Shown one piece after another: positions 1 to 12,795 of a DNA stretch of 64,000 nt (position 1 is its first letter; each line of letters begins with the position of its first letter). This DNA is from Hofstenia miamia (Eukaryota > Xenacoelomorpha > Acoela), in NCBI GenBank assembly GCA_004352715.1, contig SCFE01000079.1:607952-671951 (forward strand), written 5' to 3'. A model generated the notes under the pieces. That model had not been told where the DNA came from, did no database searches, and worked only from the letters and a program-made list of their open reading frames with translations. Position numbers and translations under genes: made by a program.

Positions 1-1608
1 AGAATGATATTGCATAGATACCCCACTACAAAAATATTAAGATAATAAATTAAACCTTCACTTTAAAACATATATTTCAAGGGATTAAATAAATGTACTA
101 GTTAATAATTCTAATTATTCGAAAAAATGCATGTTCTGAGAGACAGTAGTTGTTGCCAAGAAATAGAAACGTAAACAACTGCGCTGCATTGCGAAAAAGA
201 GATTTAAAAATAACGTTTTTTAAAAAAAGAAATTATTAAAAAAATTTAAAAAGTGCTATAAATAGTTGAAAAAAAGGCAATTGGAATGAAATGTGAGAGC
301 TTACTGAGTGGAGAAGGTGGTAATGAAGTAACGCGTTGAAACGAATATCAGCAGAGGTGCCGGAATATTACACAATATTTACATTGGCTACTATCAACAA
401 CAATCTCATGGCGCATACAGACCTCTATCATAACATCAACGAACGATAGTGGTTGTTTAGAAATCCTAACGCTCGAATCACATGCTATATTTACAAGCAG
501 TACGACATTTATAGAAGTACACGCCGTTACTCATTCGTCGGCTGCAATAAATCCAGTTTGACTGGACTATGCAAAATACTAAATCAAATTCATATAATCA
601 GAGAGAGAGGTGGAGTCGGGGCAAACTACTACCATCCATAGACGAGAACAAACTCACAAATAATTGACAGGACTGGCTGTATATTATCCATTTTAATAGA
701 AATAGAATATAATTCCGCTTAATAACAAGGAAATAACCGACGACGCGATATTCCATTTGGAAGGCTACTCGGTCCAATAATGCAAGCGAGATGTCTTCTT
801 AATTCAAAAGATTGATCGATGTAAAAATAGATTCGGTGCAAAAACCCCATACAAACAATTGCATGTTTCTTCTGACACAGAGAAAACTTCATGAAACAAA
901 ATAGTGATGAAACTTGAAAAACAATTGCTTTATGATCGTTTCCCAATAACATATACTTGCAAATATAGAAACAACAGCATGGTGAACAGCATAAAATAAC
1001 GTAAAGACTAAAATCAATTATGCCCAGTTAAATGTTCTGCATAATTAACCGCTACCCGTTTGGGGGACCTAAAATGTTTTTTAAATGCGTTTTCCCATTA
1101 ATTGGCATTTTTTGAGCATAAATTAGTGAAAAATTTTGTGATGATATCCTTAAGATTCCTTGAAACTTACTTTTTGCTAAACATACTCGTCAAAGGGACA
1201 TTATTCCTCAACAAAAGCTTGCAGCTTTAAATTTAAAAATTGTTATTTAAAAATAATTTTGTAGATACATTCTGTTAAACTTTGAGGTTGAAAAATATTT
1301 GAAAAACAGTGAATTTAAAGTTAACAATTTTTTAATTGGACATCACTGCCAAGACGATGGCTGATATAATATTTAAATAACGAATAAACTCTTAAATTTT
1401 CAACACATAGAACACATAGAAAAACTGGGAGAGGATAATAAGTTTTTTTCTAATACATGGGATGAGAGTACCACAGGCAAAAGGGTTATTAACAATTCAT
1501 ATTGTGATACATTTAAAAATTAATGGTTTTTTAAACTGGCTACAATCCTGAATGCTAGAGTAAGTGTTACTTACTTTAGAAAATATTAGGTTAGTGAACA
1601 TAACATAC
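1..1608. other. dsh intron 10 (part); no exon seen
   Basis: I looked on the minus strand for the expected LTVAKCWDP continuation of the PDZ domain and did not find it. The sequence is AT-rich with no convincing ORF or named repeat, so it is best read as intron. Confidence 0.6.
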
Positions 1609-1737
1609 CCTGGTCGATTAACGACCTCTCGTAGAACTTTGACAGCGTCGTCGTTGGGCATATTTTCAAAGGAGACATCATTTACTTGAAGAATCATATC
1701 ACCAGGTTCGATACGTCCGTCCTGAGCAACAGCCCCT
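1609..1737 (-). CDS. dsh: dishevelled exon 10: second half of PDZ domain
   Basis: It encodes [38 protein letters not shown] and VVNRPG, which is diagnostic for the Dishevelled PDZ domain. The acceptor is CATATTTAG and the donor GG|GTATGT. The open frame extends about 20 codons past the donor into the intron and that tail should be ignored. The next exon (PDZ end, DEP) is not found between 1 and 1608. Confidence 0.96.
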
Positions 1738-1833
1738 CTAAATATGGATATAGGTTAACAAACATTTAGACTCAGTATTCATTTAGAAAACACGCAAAAT
1801 TAAATTTACATTTATAGTAGCCGAGCGCATAGA

Positions 1834-1880
1834 CAAGCGCGGTTTTAGGGGAACGGGCGTCCCCTTGCCCTTTAAAAACA
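1834..1880 (+). repeat. hAT-like terminal fragment
   Basis: The stretch with GCGGTTTTAGGGG followed by a GGGCGTCCCC hairpin resembles the start of the complete hAT-type MITE at 27909. No partner end or target-site duplication was found, so it is at most a fragment. Confidence 0.35.
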
Positions 1881-3241
1881 GTTTAAAATTGAAGACTTTT
1901 TATGTCATTATTGCGATAAAAAATAATTTCTTAGTGCTTTTCATACGATAGTAATCATTTTTACCAAAAATTTTATGCCACATCCAGTCGAAATTTTCTA
2001 GGACTTTGCTTGTGCATAGAGGTCCAATCTTGTGTGCCTTGTACATGCTATCACGGTAAGAATCTAATTTTAGTTTGGGATGTTAGCTTACTTGTATGTA
2101 TTAAAACTATTAACTTTCAGTATAATATAATATTGATTAAGAACAGACCACCCGTGGCTAAGTAAATATTAGATATACATCCTCGGTAGTTCTTAAGCAG
2201 TCTAACAACCCAATATAGATAGACTAAAACAAAGCTTACTACCGCTAAATAACCACATTTCTTTTTTAGTTTTTAGTATGCCCCCACAACTCCAAGAAAA
2301 TTGCGGAGAACTTTTATTTATAAATCTGTTGGGTAATAGGAAATACTGTTGGTATGAACTCCTCACTTCTTAGCATGCTCTTTCGTAATTGTGGTTTTTG
2401 CGGTAGACTGACAACGAAGCAGCCCGGCTGGTTTTAAGTTTCAAAGTGCACGCTTATAAAATTTACAAATGTAACCCTGTAACAATATACTTTGCAAAAT
2501 TACAATTAAGAGGTATATAATAACACAGCCAGCTTGAAATCTATTAGCATAAAGTTCGGGATGGACAAAAGGAAATAAAATGGAATGAGGCCTGAAAATA
2601 AACATGCTTCATTGAAATATAACAAGTGGGAAATTGGAAAAAACACGGTTTAGGGGAGTTATGAATTAATAAAATCAATTGGAGCTGGATTTTGGTGAAA
2701 AATTAGTTGTCTTTGGCAGGTGATGGATGGATGTGGGCATTATATCCCCAACTCACTATTGGCAAATATTTTGGAAGCGTCTCGCACTCTCTCGAAATGT
2801 GTCAATGGAATTAGAATTGGAAAAATGTGCGCCAGTGAAGAAATCGTTTATTCAATTCTACGCTTAATCAACACTGGAAACACACAAAAATAAAAAGAAT
2901 ACAAAGCATTATATTAAAAATATGTCTTCATTCCTTAAAATAACACAAACGAAGTTCATAGTGAAGTAAACAAATTGTGTTTACCATACAGATCACCAAA
3001 AAATTCTCAAAATATCAAAAATATCAGCTTTTTTATATAATTTTCAAAAGCGCATATTTAATTTATCCTTTGCATAGAGCCTGAAAATATATTAAAATTC
3101 AGTAATAAAAATTAAAATATACACATTTACAAAATTGGAATGTATACATGCAGATTAGCAAATACAATAAACTACAATAAAGACAAATATAATTAGAAGA
3201 TAAAATATCACATACAAGCCTGAAAATACGAGGATCCGAAT

Positions 3242-3529
3242 ATGTGCTGCTTTATCAGTAGGTTATATTTCAAGAGTTATTTAAATGATGCCTACAGACA
3301 GTTTGTTCTATCGTTTTATCTCACCCGGTACTCAGACATCGACATGTTTGCAGATAGTATTGTTTTGAAGGAGAAACTAAAGGATTATTTCTTGGAAAAA
3401 CTGAGGACAACCTACAATGAACAAGTTTCATGTTCGTGGTTTATCAAATGCCAATGTTCGTTTCATAAATATATACTCTGCCACCTTGTAAAAGAGGAAT
3501 TTAAGTCCATTTGTTGTTGTTGTTTATAA
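3242..3529 (+). pseudogene. Unrecognised coding-like fragment
   Basis: An open frame of 95 codons has a less AT-biased composition than its surroundings and an amino-acid make-up like a real protein (for example RYSDIDMFADSIVLKEKLKD). A second frame overlaps its 3' part with similar quality (NKFHVRGLSNANVRF), which would fit a frameshifted old coding region. No family was recognised. It lies in dsh intron 9 on the opposite strand from dsh. Confidence 0.3.
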
Positions 3530-3989
3530 GTTGCAGGGTAGGATGTTGCCAATATTTGTACTATATTTATGCAAATATTCGATAGTAGATAGAAACTATT
3601 AGCTTTTGTTACATGGTTAACAAGCTTAAACATGTGTAATAGATTCGTATACATTTTAATGAAGCGAAGTGCTAACATACATAAATTCTTGCAATATACC
3701 ACTGGTATGGTGTTAAGAAATGTTAAACATTGCGTCTTGTCCAGGTAAAAATTCTATTTATACTGTTTTGTTTATGTTCATAGGGTTTAAGAGTATGCAT
3801 ACATATGTAAAATGGTTAAAACCAATGCGTGTAGAAATGTCTTACTTAGACTGCTCAAATTAAATCGCGATTAGCAAAAGCATACTATTTGTTTTCATGT
3901 TAAAAAGAAACGTTCCTTTCTCTTGTATCAAAGTCTTGCAACTAAAAAGTTTGTGTATTTCAATATTAACATATTATTCACAGATTATT

Positions 3990-5460
3990 TCTCCCAACAT
4001 TGCATGGCTTAGACAATGTGAGTTCCAAAACCTGACTTTCAATGATCGTCTTTATCTTGATGTCCATGCTTCCATTACCACTCTTTTTTAAATATTTAGA
4101 ATTCACTTTAACTAACTTTGTGGATGTTTCATCTAGTTCAGTTTGAAAAAGATCGCATAGATTATTTGTACGTTCAAAAAGATTTTAAAAACTATCTTCT
4201 GACCAATCATCTTCTACAAGAATAAGCAAATTAGTTAAACACTTACATTTAAATACAGAAATAAACTGTTTGTAATCCAGCTGTCTTCAAAGTCATATGG
4301 ATTTGAAATCTTTGAAATTTACACGAGAGATTTCTTGCATTTTCTCTATCATTGTCGTTTTTCTACTTACAGAAGTAAATAAAACTCACATCTATGTTGT
4401 AATTTTGTAAAGTCATTCATTATTGTTTTATATTTTCCAGGGTTATGGTTTCTTATTATGCCATTAACGTTATAATAAAGTATTCATTATTATTATTATT
4501 TGTTATTTTTCATGCTTGTCTTGTTTTAGATATTGTGTTGCTGCTGCTATTCTCAGTACCTTTCCAAGAAGGATATCTTAGGAACTCAGAAAGCGATCAA
4601 CCCACACACCCAAGAAGTAGTGTTTGGACAATAGATGATTGCTTTTGTCAACCATCAGCATCTTTTCGAAGGTGCCCAGTCTAATTAGAAGTAAAAAAAT
4701 TTGAACTGCATTTTCTTCTCATTTATAATGTATTTTGATCTAAGAATTGTTTTATTGATTTGATGTTCCTCTCCAAGTTTTCTGCCTCTCAATGACGCAG
4801 ATGTCATCAGTCTATTGGATCGCTTTACATTCTGCTACATATTCACACATGTTGAGAATGGGAAAAATTGGATCCAACAAGATTTTTCTGAGAACTTCTT
4901 TATTTGTTGTAAAATAATCTGAGAAAACATCATTGATTTTGCGAATTAGCCAAGGAAATATTTATCAACGTTTTTGTAGTAATGTAGTTTATCATAAACA
5001 AAATCGTTTGGTGGCAATAGAATGCAGATAATACAGTTATCAAAATGCTTTGTGAAAGCCTATTTCAGAATAGAAGGGAAAGTGTTAATTAAATGAAGGC
5101 TGGGAATAGCAGATGGTGTGACGATGTCAAATGCCATTACGTAATTTAAACAGTAGCAGTGGAGTAGTGAGAACAGATGTCCTCATACGTCATTTAGATG
5201 AATTTGACACATTTGCAAGTCTTTTCATCGATGACAGATACATATATTGAAAGACGTCACCGTAATATTTTTAAAACTATCCTATTAGTTAATTGCTGAA
5301 TCCAACTTGTAACAGTGAACGCAATCTATTATTGTTTACGAGTAGAAGGCATCCCCCGATAAAACAATGCTATCACGTGGTAGGTATCAATCAGACACAC
5401 TCCCCTCAACTACATTGCGAGAACGTGAAATATCTTCCATTCTGATAACCCGTAAATTAC
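3990..5460 (-). pseudogene. Decayed coding block of unknown origin
   Basis: Read on the minus strand, several adjacent stretches in changing frames look like protein rather than random AT-rich translation. In order they include SAIPSLHLINTFPSIL near 5100, NKEVLRKILLDPIFPILN near 4880, FEKMLMVDKSNHLLSKHYF near 4640 and LFERTNNLCDLFQTELDET near 4150. They are broken by stop codons and frameshifts, so no functional product is expected. I do not recognise the family. An old transposon, an endogenous viral copy or a retrocopied host gene would all fit. The judgement rests on amino-acid composition only. Confidence 0.4.
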
Positions 5461-7593
5461 AGACACAGAGTGCCTATGATATTCAATCAAATTATTGATT
5501 GATTATATTTACAAGTGTACGCAAATTTGAGGGTATCAGAACTCATTGTAATGCACAAGCAATATTTTAATGCCAACTTTATTGGTATGTAAAACATTTT
5601 GGACTAACTTACTCGAATAATGACGCAGGCAAAGCAGCTTCAATTAAAATAAAGGAAACGTCACCACATTAAAAACAAAGTTTATTTTTCACCACACCAA
5701 TTTAACAGAATCCAATATTACGTGCACTGAGAATCATATAGTTTGTAGGTCTTGTTTAATATTAAACGAGAACAAATAGAAAATGGATTTTAATCAGGTT
5801 AAGATATGCGGTGCACTTGAAGTTAATCCTACAACTATATTAGAAAATTCATCACTGCAAAGAATTGTTGGATAAAAAGTAAAAAAAACTGACTTATTTT
5901 CTTTAACAAAGTATTGCAATCAAATAATAAATCAAATTCTTCATTAAAAATAGTTAACCAAGCAATTATAGTTGATTGCATAACACGTAGAGTCCATAGA
6001 AACATTATTAAAATGATAAGAACTAAGTAATCGTAAATATACCACACGGATACAAACATTTCTATACCCTCACAATACATGAATCAATAGGATTCGATGA
6101 GCTACACATTGAGTAATTAAATGTGTATATGCTTCATTGGTGATTTTATGTATGTTACAAGCTAAATCGTTTCCAGAACGCCTATCTAAATGTAGAGACA
6201 TAGAAATCTAAAATCTACATCGAGGCTTCTTTAACGAAATCACATAAGTAAAATGGAAGTCACGGTGAGGGTTGAGAACGAATTAGGCTAATCAAGGCAA
6301 CCGGTAACCATCCTTTATCAAAATGTTACAAAATATTCCCCAGAATTTCCTTATGAATTAATAATATGGAATCAAACTTCATTATAGAGATTGTGTAAGT
6401 AGTACATTTCACAATGTAAGATTTTGAAAGAAGCATAAAATTGCTTATTTACATTGTAAAACAATGAGGTAAAATCAACGATTTGAAATCACGCAAACGA
6501 GTGTTTTGTAAATACAATAAAACCGAACATTGAATTGCTTTCGATTGAATTATTTTAAATTGAATAGTTTCTAGGTTAAAATCGCATCAGGTTAAATGTC
6601 AAACAGGTTAACCTGAAATTAAAGCTTTCGAGTTTGATTCCGGCTCTAGTGGTAATCAATAATCCTCACAATGTACAAGACCTATGGACATGGCATTCTC
6701 GATCGGATCAATCAAATCTATTTCGCAAAATGGAGTATCAAAAGCTTATTCTGCAAAAAATTTGTCTATTATAGGAGATTGAGCGTTGCTGTATCCAGCT
6801 TAAGCAGCCAGTAAATCACTAAATCTTTTTCTTAGCTCGTGCTGCCTCGAGGACTTGTTCAGCCTTTTTTTATTTCATCATTAACTTTGTGCCAGTTCCA
6901 AATAATAGCATTCGTTTCAGTTGATATCAAAAATGGAAGCTTTAAAGTACTTGGGTAAATCAACACCCAACCGTACAAAAACTTGAAAAGCTTGAAAATA
7001 GTGACTTTTAGTAACGTATGTCGACTTTAATTATCAATTAGTGACTACTAGTTACCAACACTATTAATATGTTGAAATCGACAAAATTTCAAAATTTGAA
7101 AAATGTTTAATGGCAAATAGATAAAAAAGATTTTGGGGTTAGGTCACTTTACCACTTGCGCAATATTTCAAATACTTTGACTTTTTAAAACTTTCAATTG
7201 GTCTCTTAACATCCAATTTCGCACAAAACATGACAATCCATTTAACTATCGCATAACATACAAAATATGGTCTCCTTATTACCAAATGGAAATGCATGTT
7301 AACAATATTTTTTAAATTCAAATTTGGTCAACCTTTAATTTCGTTTTCAAAACTGGCAAACTAAATGAACGATCTCAATGAATTTCATACTTAGATAAGC
7401 ATTCTAATGGTTTTCGGCCCACGATATCCAAACTATAGCATAATTTAGATAATGAAATGAAAATGAAAAAAATTGTAAGAAATTCAGAAAATAATTACGA
7501 AAAGTTTTCTTACATAGTCAATGCATACTTAGCTACAATATTAGACTGCACACGCTCTAAGATTTCGTATAACGCCAGAAAATACGAACCTTC

Positions 7594-7596
<3 letters not shown>

Positions 7597-7626
<30 letters not shown>
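7597..7626. repeat. (TA)n microsatellite
   Basis: About 15 uninterrupted TA units. Confidence 0.95.
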
Positions 7627-7631
<5 letters not shown>

Positions 7632-7956
7632 ATAAATAGTTTTTAGTTAGTTTGCAGTTTTGTAACTATTACTTTTGGCAATAAATTGATATTGAATCAT
7701 ATAAAACAATTGTGGCTACTGTTGAAGTTTGTTTCTTACATTAAACAAAGTGTAGGGTGAATGTCAGGATTCATTCTTGTCAGTTAATAAAACCTTTGCT
7801 GCAATTGTAGAACTACATAAAGGAACATGCTATTGTTAGATTCAAGAAAATGTGGACTTCTGATATTATTTCTTAGTAAACTTTAACATTAACACGTAAA
7901 CAAATATACCTGATAGACAACGTCAAAATACAATTGAAATTAATTAAAAAACTAAC

Positions 7957-8044
7957 CCAGGCATAATAGTTCCAACGTATATCCCGCCGTCTCCCTGCTT
8001 ATGAGTTTGGCCAACGATGGAAATCCCAAGAAAACTGGTGTTAT
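7957..8044 (-). CDS. dsh: dishevelled exon 9: PDZ carboxylate-binding loop
   Basis: It encodes [18 protein letters not shown] and [20 protein letters not shown] is the ligand-binding loop and second strand of the Dishevelled PDZ domain, which contacts Frizzled and other C-terminal or internal peptides. The acceptor is ATATTGTAG and the donor GG|GTTAGT. The intron separating it from exon 8 is only 46 bp. Confidence 0.96.
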
Positions 8045-8090
8045 CTACAATATGAGATTTATAAATGAATAGTAAATGACAGAAACTCAC

Positions 8091-8160
8091 CCATCGACAA
8101 GGTTACTGTGATGATGTTCAGAGACATGGAGGAGTCAGTAACACTACTGAAGGAAGATGC
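8091..8160 (-). CDS. dsh: dishevelled exon 8: Ser/Thr-rich segment and first PDZ strand
   Basis: It encodes [19 protein letters not shown] followed by TLSM. This is almost identical to the [22 protein letters not shown] of Dvl3-type proteins, where the PDZ domain begins. It starts in phase 0 after acceptor AATTTTAG and ends ATGG|GTGAGT. The intron to exon 7 is 74 bp. Confidence 0.95.
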
Positions 8161-8234
8161 CTAAAATTGATCGCATTAAATTTCCTTGCTGAAAAACTTT
8201 ACTCTTTCATTAATGATCAATATTAAGAAATTAC

Positions 8235-8331
8235 CCGATCGATGGGCTTGCGTGGAAAAGGTCGCCGTCTTCGTCTTCTAGTCTTTTTTAAAATTCTGGC
8301 AGCTACGGATCGCTCTGTCTGGCTAGTAAAC
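8235..8331 (-). CDS. dsh: dishevelled exon 7: polybasic region
   Basis: It encodes FTSQTERSVAARILKKT, then six arginines and PFPRKPIDR. The order Ser/Thr-Glu-Gln segment, Ala-Ala-Arg, basic run is the same as in Dvl (RFSSSTEQSS...RHKRRRRKQ). This region precedes the PDZ domain and contributes to membrane-lipid contact and nuclear import in the family. The acceptor is TTTCTTTAG and the donor CGG|GTAATT. A 166-base assembly gap begins 82 bases upstream of the exon. Confidence 0.92.
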
Positions 8332-8388
8332 CTAAAGAAACTTGAAACAGATATGTCGACACACAGAACCAAACATGAAACTTTTAGG

Positions 8389-8602
8389 ATATATATATAT
8401 ATATATATATATNNNNNNNNNNNNNNNNNNNNNNNNNNNNNNNNNNNNNNNNNNNNNNNNNNNNNNNNNNNNNNNNNNNNNNNNNNNNNNNNNNNNNNNN
8501 NNNNNNNNNNNNNNNNNNNNNNNNNNNNNNNNNNNNNNNNNNNNNNNNNNNNNNNNNNNNNNNNNNNNNNNNNNNNNNATATATATATATATATATATAT
8601 AT
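8389..8602. repeat. (AT)n microsatellite containing a 166-base assembly gap
   Basis: AT dinucleotides flank a run of N at 8413-8578 on both sides. The gap most likely hides more of the same simple repeat. Open frames that cross it are meaningless. Confidence 0.95.
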
Positions 8603-11228
8603 GCTTCTTTTTACGTGCTTTGTAATTATATTTATTCAGTAATTCTTGATCTTAACTTATTCCAAAACTACAGTTCTAATAATTACAAATAACAGGAGGA
8701 CAAAAAGTGATATACCATAGGATAGTAGAGTAGAGAAAATGAAATATTTCCTTTTTGTATAGGAATAGAATAAATAAAGACAACGTCAACTGAAAAATAT
8801 ATTATTGGTCTGATCAAACAGATAAATATAAAAAATGTATAAAAAATTGAAGAGCAATGAAAATAGTTTTTGTAAAACAAGTTCACTTTATATGATTTCG
8901 GATTTTATATGAAAAGGCTAAAATCACTAAAATCATCACAAAAACTGAGTTTTTAACGTTAATTCGCCTGATAATGACACAGGGATAATTGAATTGAATT
9001 GGTTGAGTAGAAATCTAACAAAATAATTGCATAAATAATTGAAATGTATTGTGGGGTATGTGGATAACAGATTGTTGTGCGAAGAGAAAAATTAACGGAG
9101 AGAATATTGGGAGAGGAAAAGAGTTTTATAAAGTGCAGATATGTTTGGTGAGGATAAAGCACAGCAGTGTAGCACTTAAAATGCTAAATAAATAACGCCC
9201 ATCAGACATCGCGCGTTTGAAAATCACTCACTTGATCGCATACACCTTGCCAACACATTTATGGAATTGTCGGTGAGCAACAATCACCAACAACTTTCCA
9301 CCTATCAGTTGGGCGAACTAACTTTAGTGGCAAGGTGAGAACATTTCAAATGTCACATTTATGTTTCACCTGCAGTTTGATTAGTTAAAGAAATTTAGTA
9401 CCCACGGTTGAATAAACATTGACTTTCAATTCCTAAGCCCGAGAAATTGAAGATCACTGATGAGAGAAAAGGTGGCGAACTTAGGGATGACATAAGACGG
9501 GAGATCGATTTCGCAAATTATTGCATTTCCGGGATTAAGGTTGAATTGGAAATGGCTTTTAAATGAGATACAATTACGTTAAACGACTCTACTCTTGAGG
9601 ACTGCGAATCCCATATCAAAGTGAAAAAATGTATCTAAAGCTTAATGATCCGACGCAAGATTGAAAAAGAGTTTGTATTAGGCATGCCTTCACTTGGAAG
9701 GCCGCATGGGACTAATATAGATTTAAAGTCTCATCTGTATGTAATAAAAACTATTAAATATAATCACATCTCATTCAGACATTCTTAATCGGTCGATGTT
9801 GATTTGAAGTTATTAAAAATTATAACACCCTTTGAAGATTCTAAGCAAAATTATAAAATTATACAAGAAAACCCATAAAAAATTACTGAAACAAAATTGA
9901 ATTTGAAATTTATTCAACTTAAAACTTACGAGTAAACTTTAATGAAAAATCAAGGAGCTCTTATTTCTCAAAGACGTTAATAAAAAAATCTTGAATAACT
10001 TACGTAACATTCAGTTTTAAAAAGTTACCAAATTACTGTATGTTTACAGCACACAATAGGATTTGCAATATATTGAAATTAACCGCAATTAATATTGCCT
10101 ACATTGCTACTTTTGGAGACAGGTATTGCAAAAAAATAATTGGCAATCTTACAGAGCTCAGCAAGTGTAGGAAGCTAGCAATTTAGTAGATATTTATAAT
10201 GAATATTAATAGAGAAAAACTACATTAAATAAATTAAATTCGGAATAAAATATTGAAAAGTTTAACTAAAAGCGTCATAGAAATGATAAAAGTTGAAACG
10301 TTTTCATAACATTTGATTGAATTTTTAAGGTATGATCAGTAGGTTACGCATTCATATAACTACAACTATGGCTACGATTTGTGATATTTTTCGACTAGGC
10401 TAGTGTCAAACACTTCTGGAGCCATAATTGAAGGATTTGTGCCAGACAATCAGAAACAATTCTAAGAACACAACCAAGCTCTAGAGTAAACGTATGGATA
10501 GCTTTATGTTCTATGAGTAATAATACGACCTATTTTTCTTCTCGGGCAATATTACAGGCGAACTTTATCTCGATATGTTGGAAAGGTTCTCAATTGAGAA
10601 ATGTTTTGAGAAGTGTGATTTTCCGGCAAGATGGACGAGACGTTCACTGGCAGATGGTTACGATGTTATGGTCCCTTGATCCTTTGTTTGTGGCCATTTG
10701 AAAAATGCAATTTAATAATGAAAGCTTAAGACAATTGATGACTTAATAAATTTAACCACAGAAAAACCACACAAAACTATCATGGAAATGTGTAAAATTA
10801 CGGCAATTAGATAAAAAATACTAAACTTTTATAAAAAACAAATCATTTGCATGTTATATAGCATATATGTTGTGAGGAACATGCGACAATTATTATGGTA
10901 TAAAAAATTATGTAAGCATATATTTAGCAAGAGAAAATCCACGGTCTAACAGAGGAGATTGAAATAATTTATAAGATTAGTGCAAAATAAATATCTCACA
11001 TTTGTTGAATATTAATTGAAAAACATCTGAGTAAACAAAAGTTTGAATATTTAAATGGGAATAATAGACTGTCGTTTCTAAATGTAAAAAATGCATGAGT
11101 TAAGTGCAAGACGACAGAAGGAACGTGTTGAGTGATTGAAAATGACAGTTCTTCAATAGAATGCACTAGCATGATGGATAAGTGTATTCGCAGGAAGGCA
11201 TTCTCAACATATATCCATTTCTCCATAA

Positions 11229-11270
11229 TTGTCAATTACGTGCGCATTTTACTATAAGTGTAATTGACAA
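11229..11270. repeat. 11-bp perfect inverted repeat
   Basis: TTGTCAATTAC at 11229-11239 is exactly complementary to 11260-11270 with a 20-base loop. It could be a small hairpin or the core of a tiny MITE. Confidence 0.6.
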
Positions 11271-12366
11271 ACCAATGAGACAATGGCTGCGCGTTAATCA
11301 AGTAGCGCGTACAAATAATGCAATAAATCTCACATAATATATATGGCAAAGAAATTAAAATATGCATTCATTTTAAGAGATAATCAATAACATTGGCATA
11401 ACTACACATTAAAGATATAACCACAATGCGAAAATGAATAGTATGGTTCAAATGCCTTGTGTGTCAAAGTTGTTGATTCTACAAAGACTAGCAGATTCTA
11501 TATTCTATAGAAAATTTGCTTAACTTTGAGGCATGTCGATCGAATAACCTCACTTATAAAAAACTTTACTTAAAAAAGCAAAAGTAGTTTTAAAGTTAAT
11601 CACTCCTATCGAGGCAAGGAAAAACTGAACATTTTGCTACTTTGGTTCAAGTTGGATTAAAACGAACACTTTAATTTGACATTAATTGGCTTTTGATCGA
11701 ATTTTCAATAACAAATTTCTTCGACATTTTGAGACCTTCTACTTGTATTATTCAGAATAACTTAGTTATATGGTTTATTATATAAATAAATAGTAATCAA
11801 AATGAAACAAACTCAACGTCATTTTGTTTAAAACTTTCCCCTTGCCGCAAAATTCAAAAAAGGAAACTACCTTAGGAAGAAGTTTCTTGGCAATAATGAG
11901 GCAAAATATGAAGCTTATATCTTCGGAATCTTGTAATATTTTTACATGTATAAGTGATCTTTTTGACCTTGAAATCTTGCAAATATGTATTGCGGAAGCT
12001 TCACATTTGGCGTACTTACCGAATGAAATAGAAGTTTTTCTCTAATGACAGGCGATTTTTACCCAAAGCTTCCAACTGAAAAGTTGAAATAATTGAAGGA
12101 TTCCAAAATATGATAGCACATTTTAAGAAATTGCATGCAAATTGACGAGTTTCATATGATATAATGGGTTGCAAACTTTTCTAGAACATGGTATATTGAA
12201 TTCTGAATAGGGTTCTTAAGCACAGACACGTTTAGTGCAATTTGCTGAAATTCGTTTTCTTGGAAATGTATTGATTGAAAACAAATTTTTTTACTGCTCC
12301 CAAAAATGTGGCCCATAGGCTAACATTGGCTAATTAGTGGAATTAACAACTTTTTGTAACGATTCT

Positions 12367-12795
12367 ATTTAAAAATGGGATCATCTTAAGCCGACCATGT
12401 TGTTAAACTCAGATCATTTTTGCCCTGAATTTAATCAAGCATTTAACGTAAATGAATTAAAATGTTTCAAAACTAAAGATTTGTTTTCAACATAATGACG
12501 TTGAATAGATAACGCAGTGAAGATTGCAAATCTAAACTCAAAGCATAAAAGAAATTAATTCACACAGAGANNNNNNNNNNNNNNNNNNNNNATTTAAAAA
12601 TGGGATCATCTTAAGCCGACCATGTTGTTAAACTCAGATCATTTTTGCCCTGAATTTAATCAAGCATTTAACGTAAATGAATTAAAATGTTTCAAAACTA
12701 AAGATTTGTTTTCAACATAATGACGTTGAATAGATAACGCAGTGAAGATTGCAAATCTAAACTCAAAGCATAAAAGAAATTAATTCACACAGAGA
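12367..12795. repeat. 204-bp exact direct duplication around an N gap (assembly artefact)
   Basis: Bases 12367-12570 recur at 12592-12795 without a visible difference, and only 21 Ns separate them. Identical flanks on both sides of a gap are the usual mark of an unmerged overlap between two contigs. Confidence 0.92.

Larger units (their letters stand above)
1738..7956 (-). other. dsh intron 9 (6.2 kb)
   Basis: The intron lies between the two PDZ exons. It contains a hAT-like end near 1834, coding-like but broken sequence at 3242-5460, and a (TA)n run at 7597-7626. Nothing recognisable was seen in 5500-7590. Confidence 0.9.

Noticed and set aside
453-952. Small ORFs at 453-641 and 719-952
   Set aside because: Composition is typical of AT-rich intron and no Dishevelled or other family motif is seen.
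1497-1608. C-terminal extension of the PDZ reading frame
   Set aside because: It lies past a consensus donor (GG|GTATGT) and does not match the Dishevelled continuation.
6600-6660. Possible tRNA T-arm-like sequence (GAGTTTGATTCCGGCTC)
   Set aside because: No acceptor stem, D-arm or anticodon arm fits upstream.
8242-8692. Open frames of 116 and 127 codons crossing the N run
   Set aside because: They exist only because Ns and the AT repeat contain no stops; the real coding sequence here is dsh exon 7 on the minus strand.
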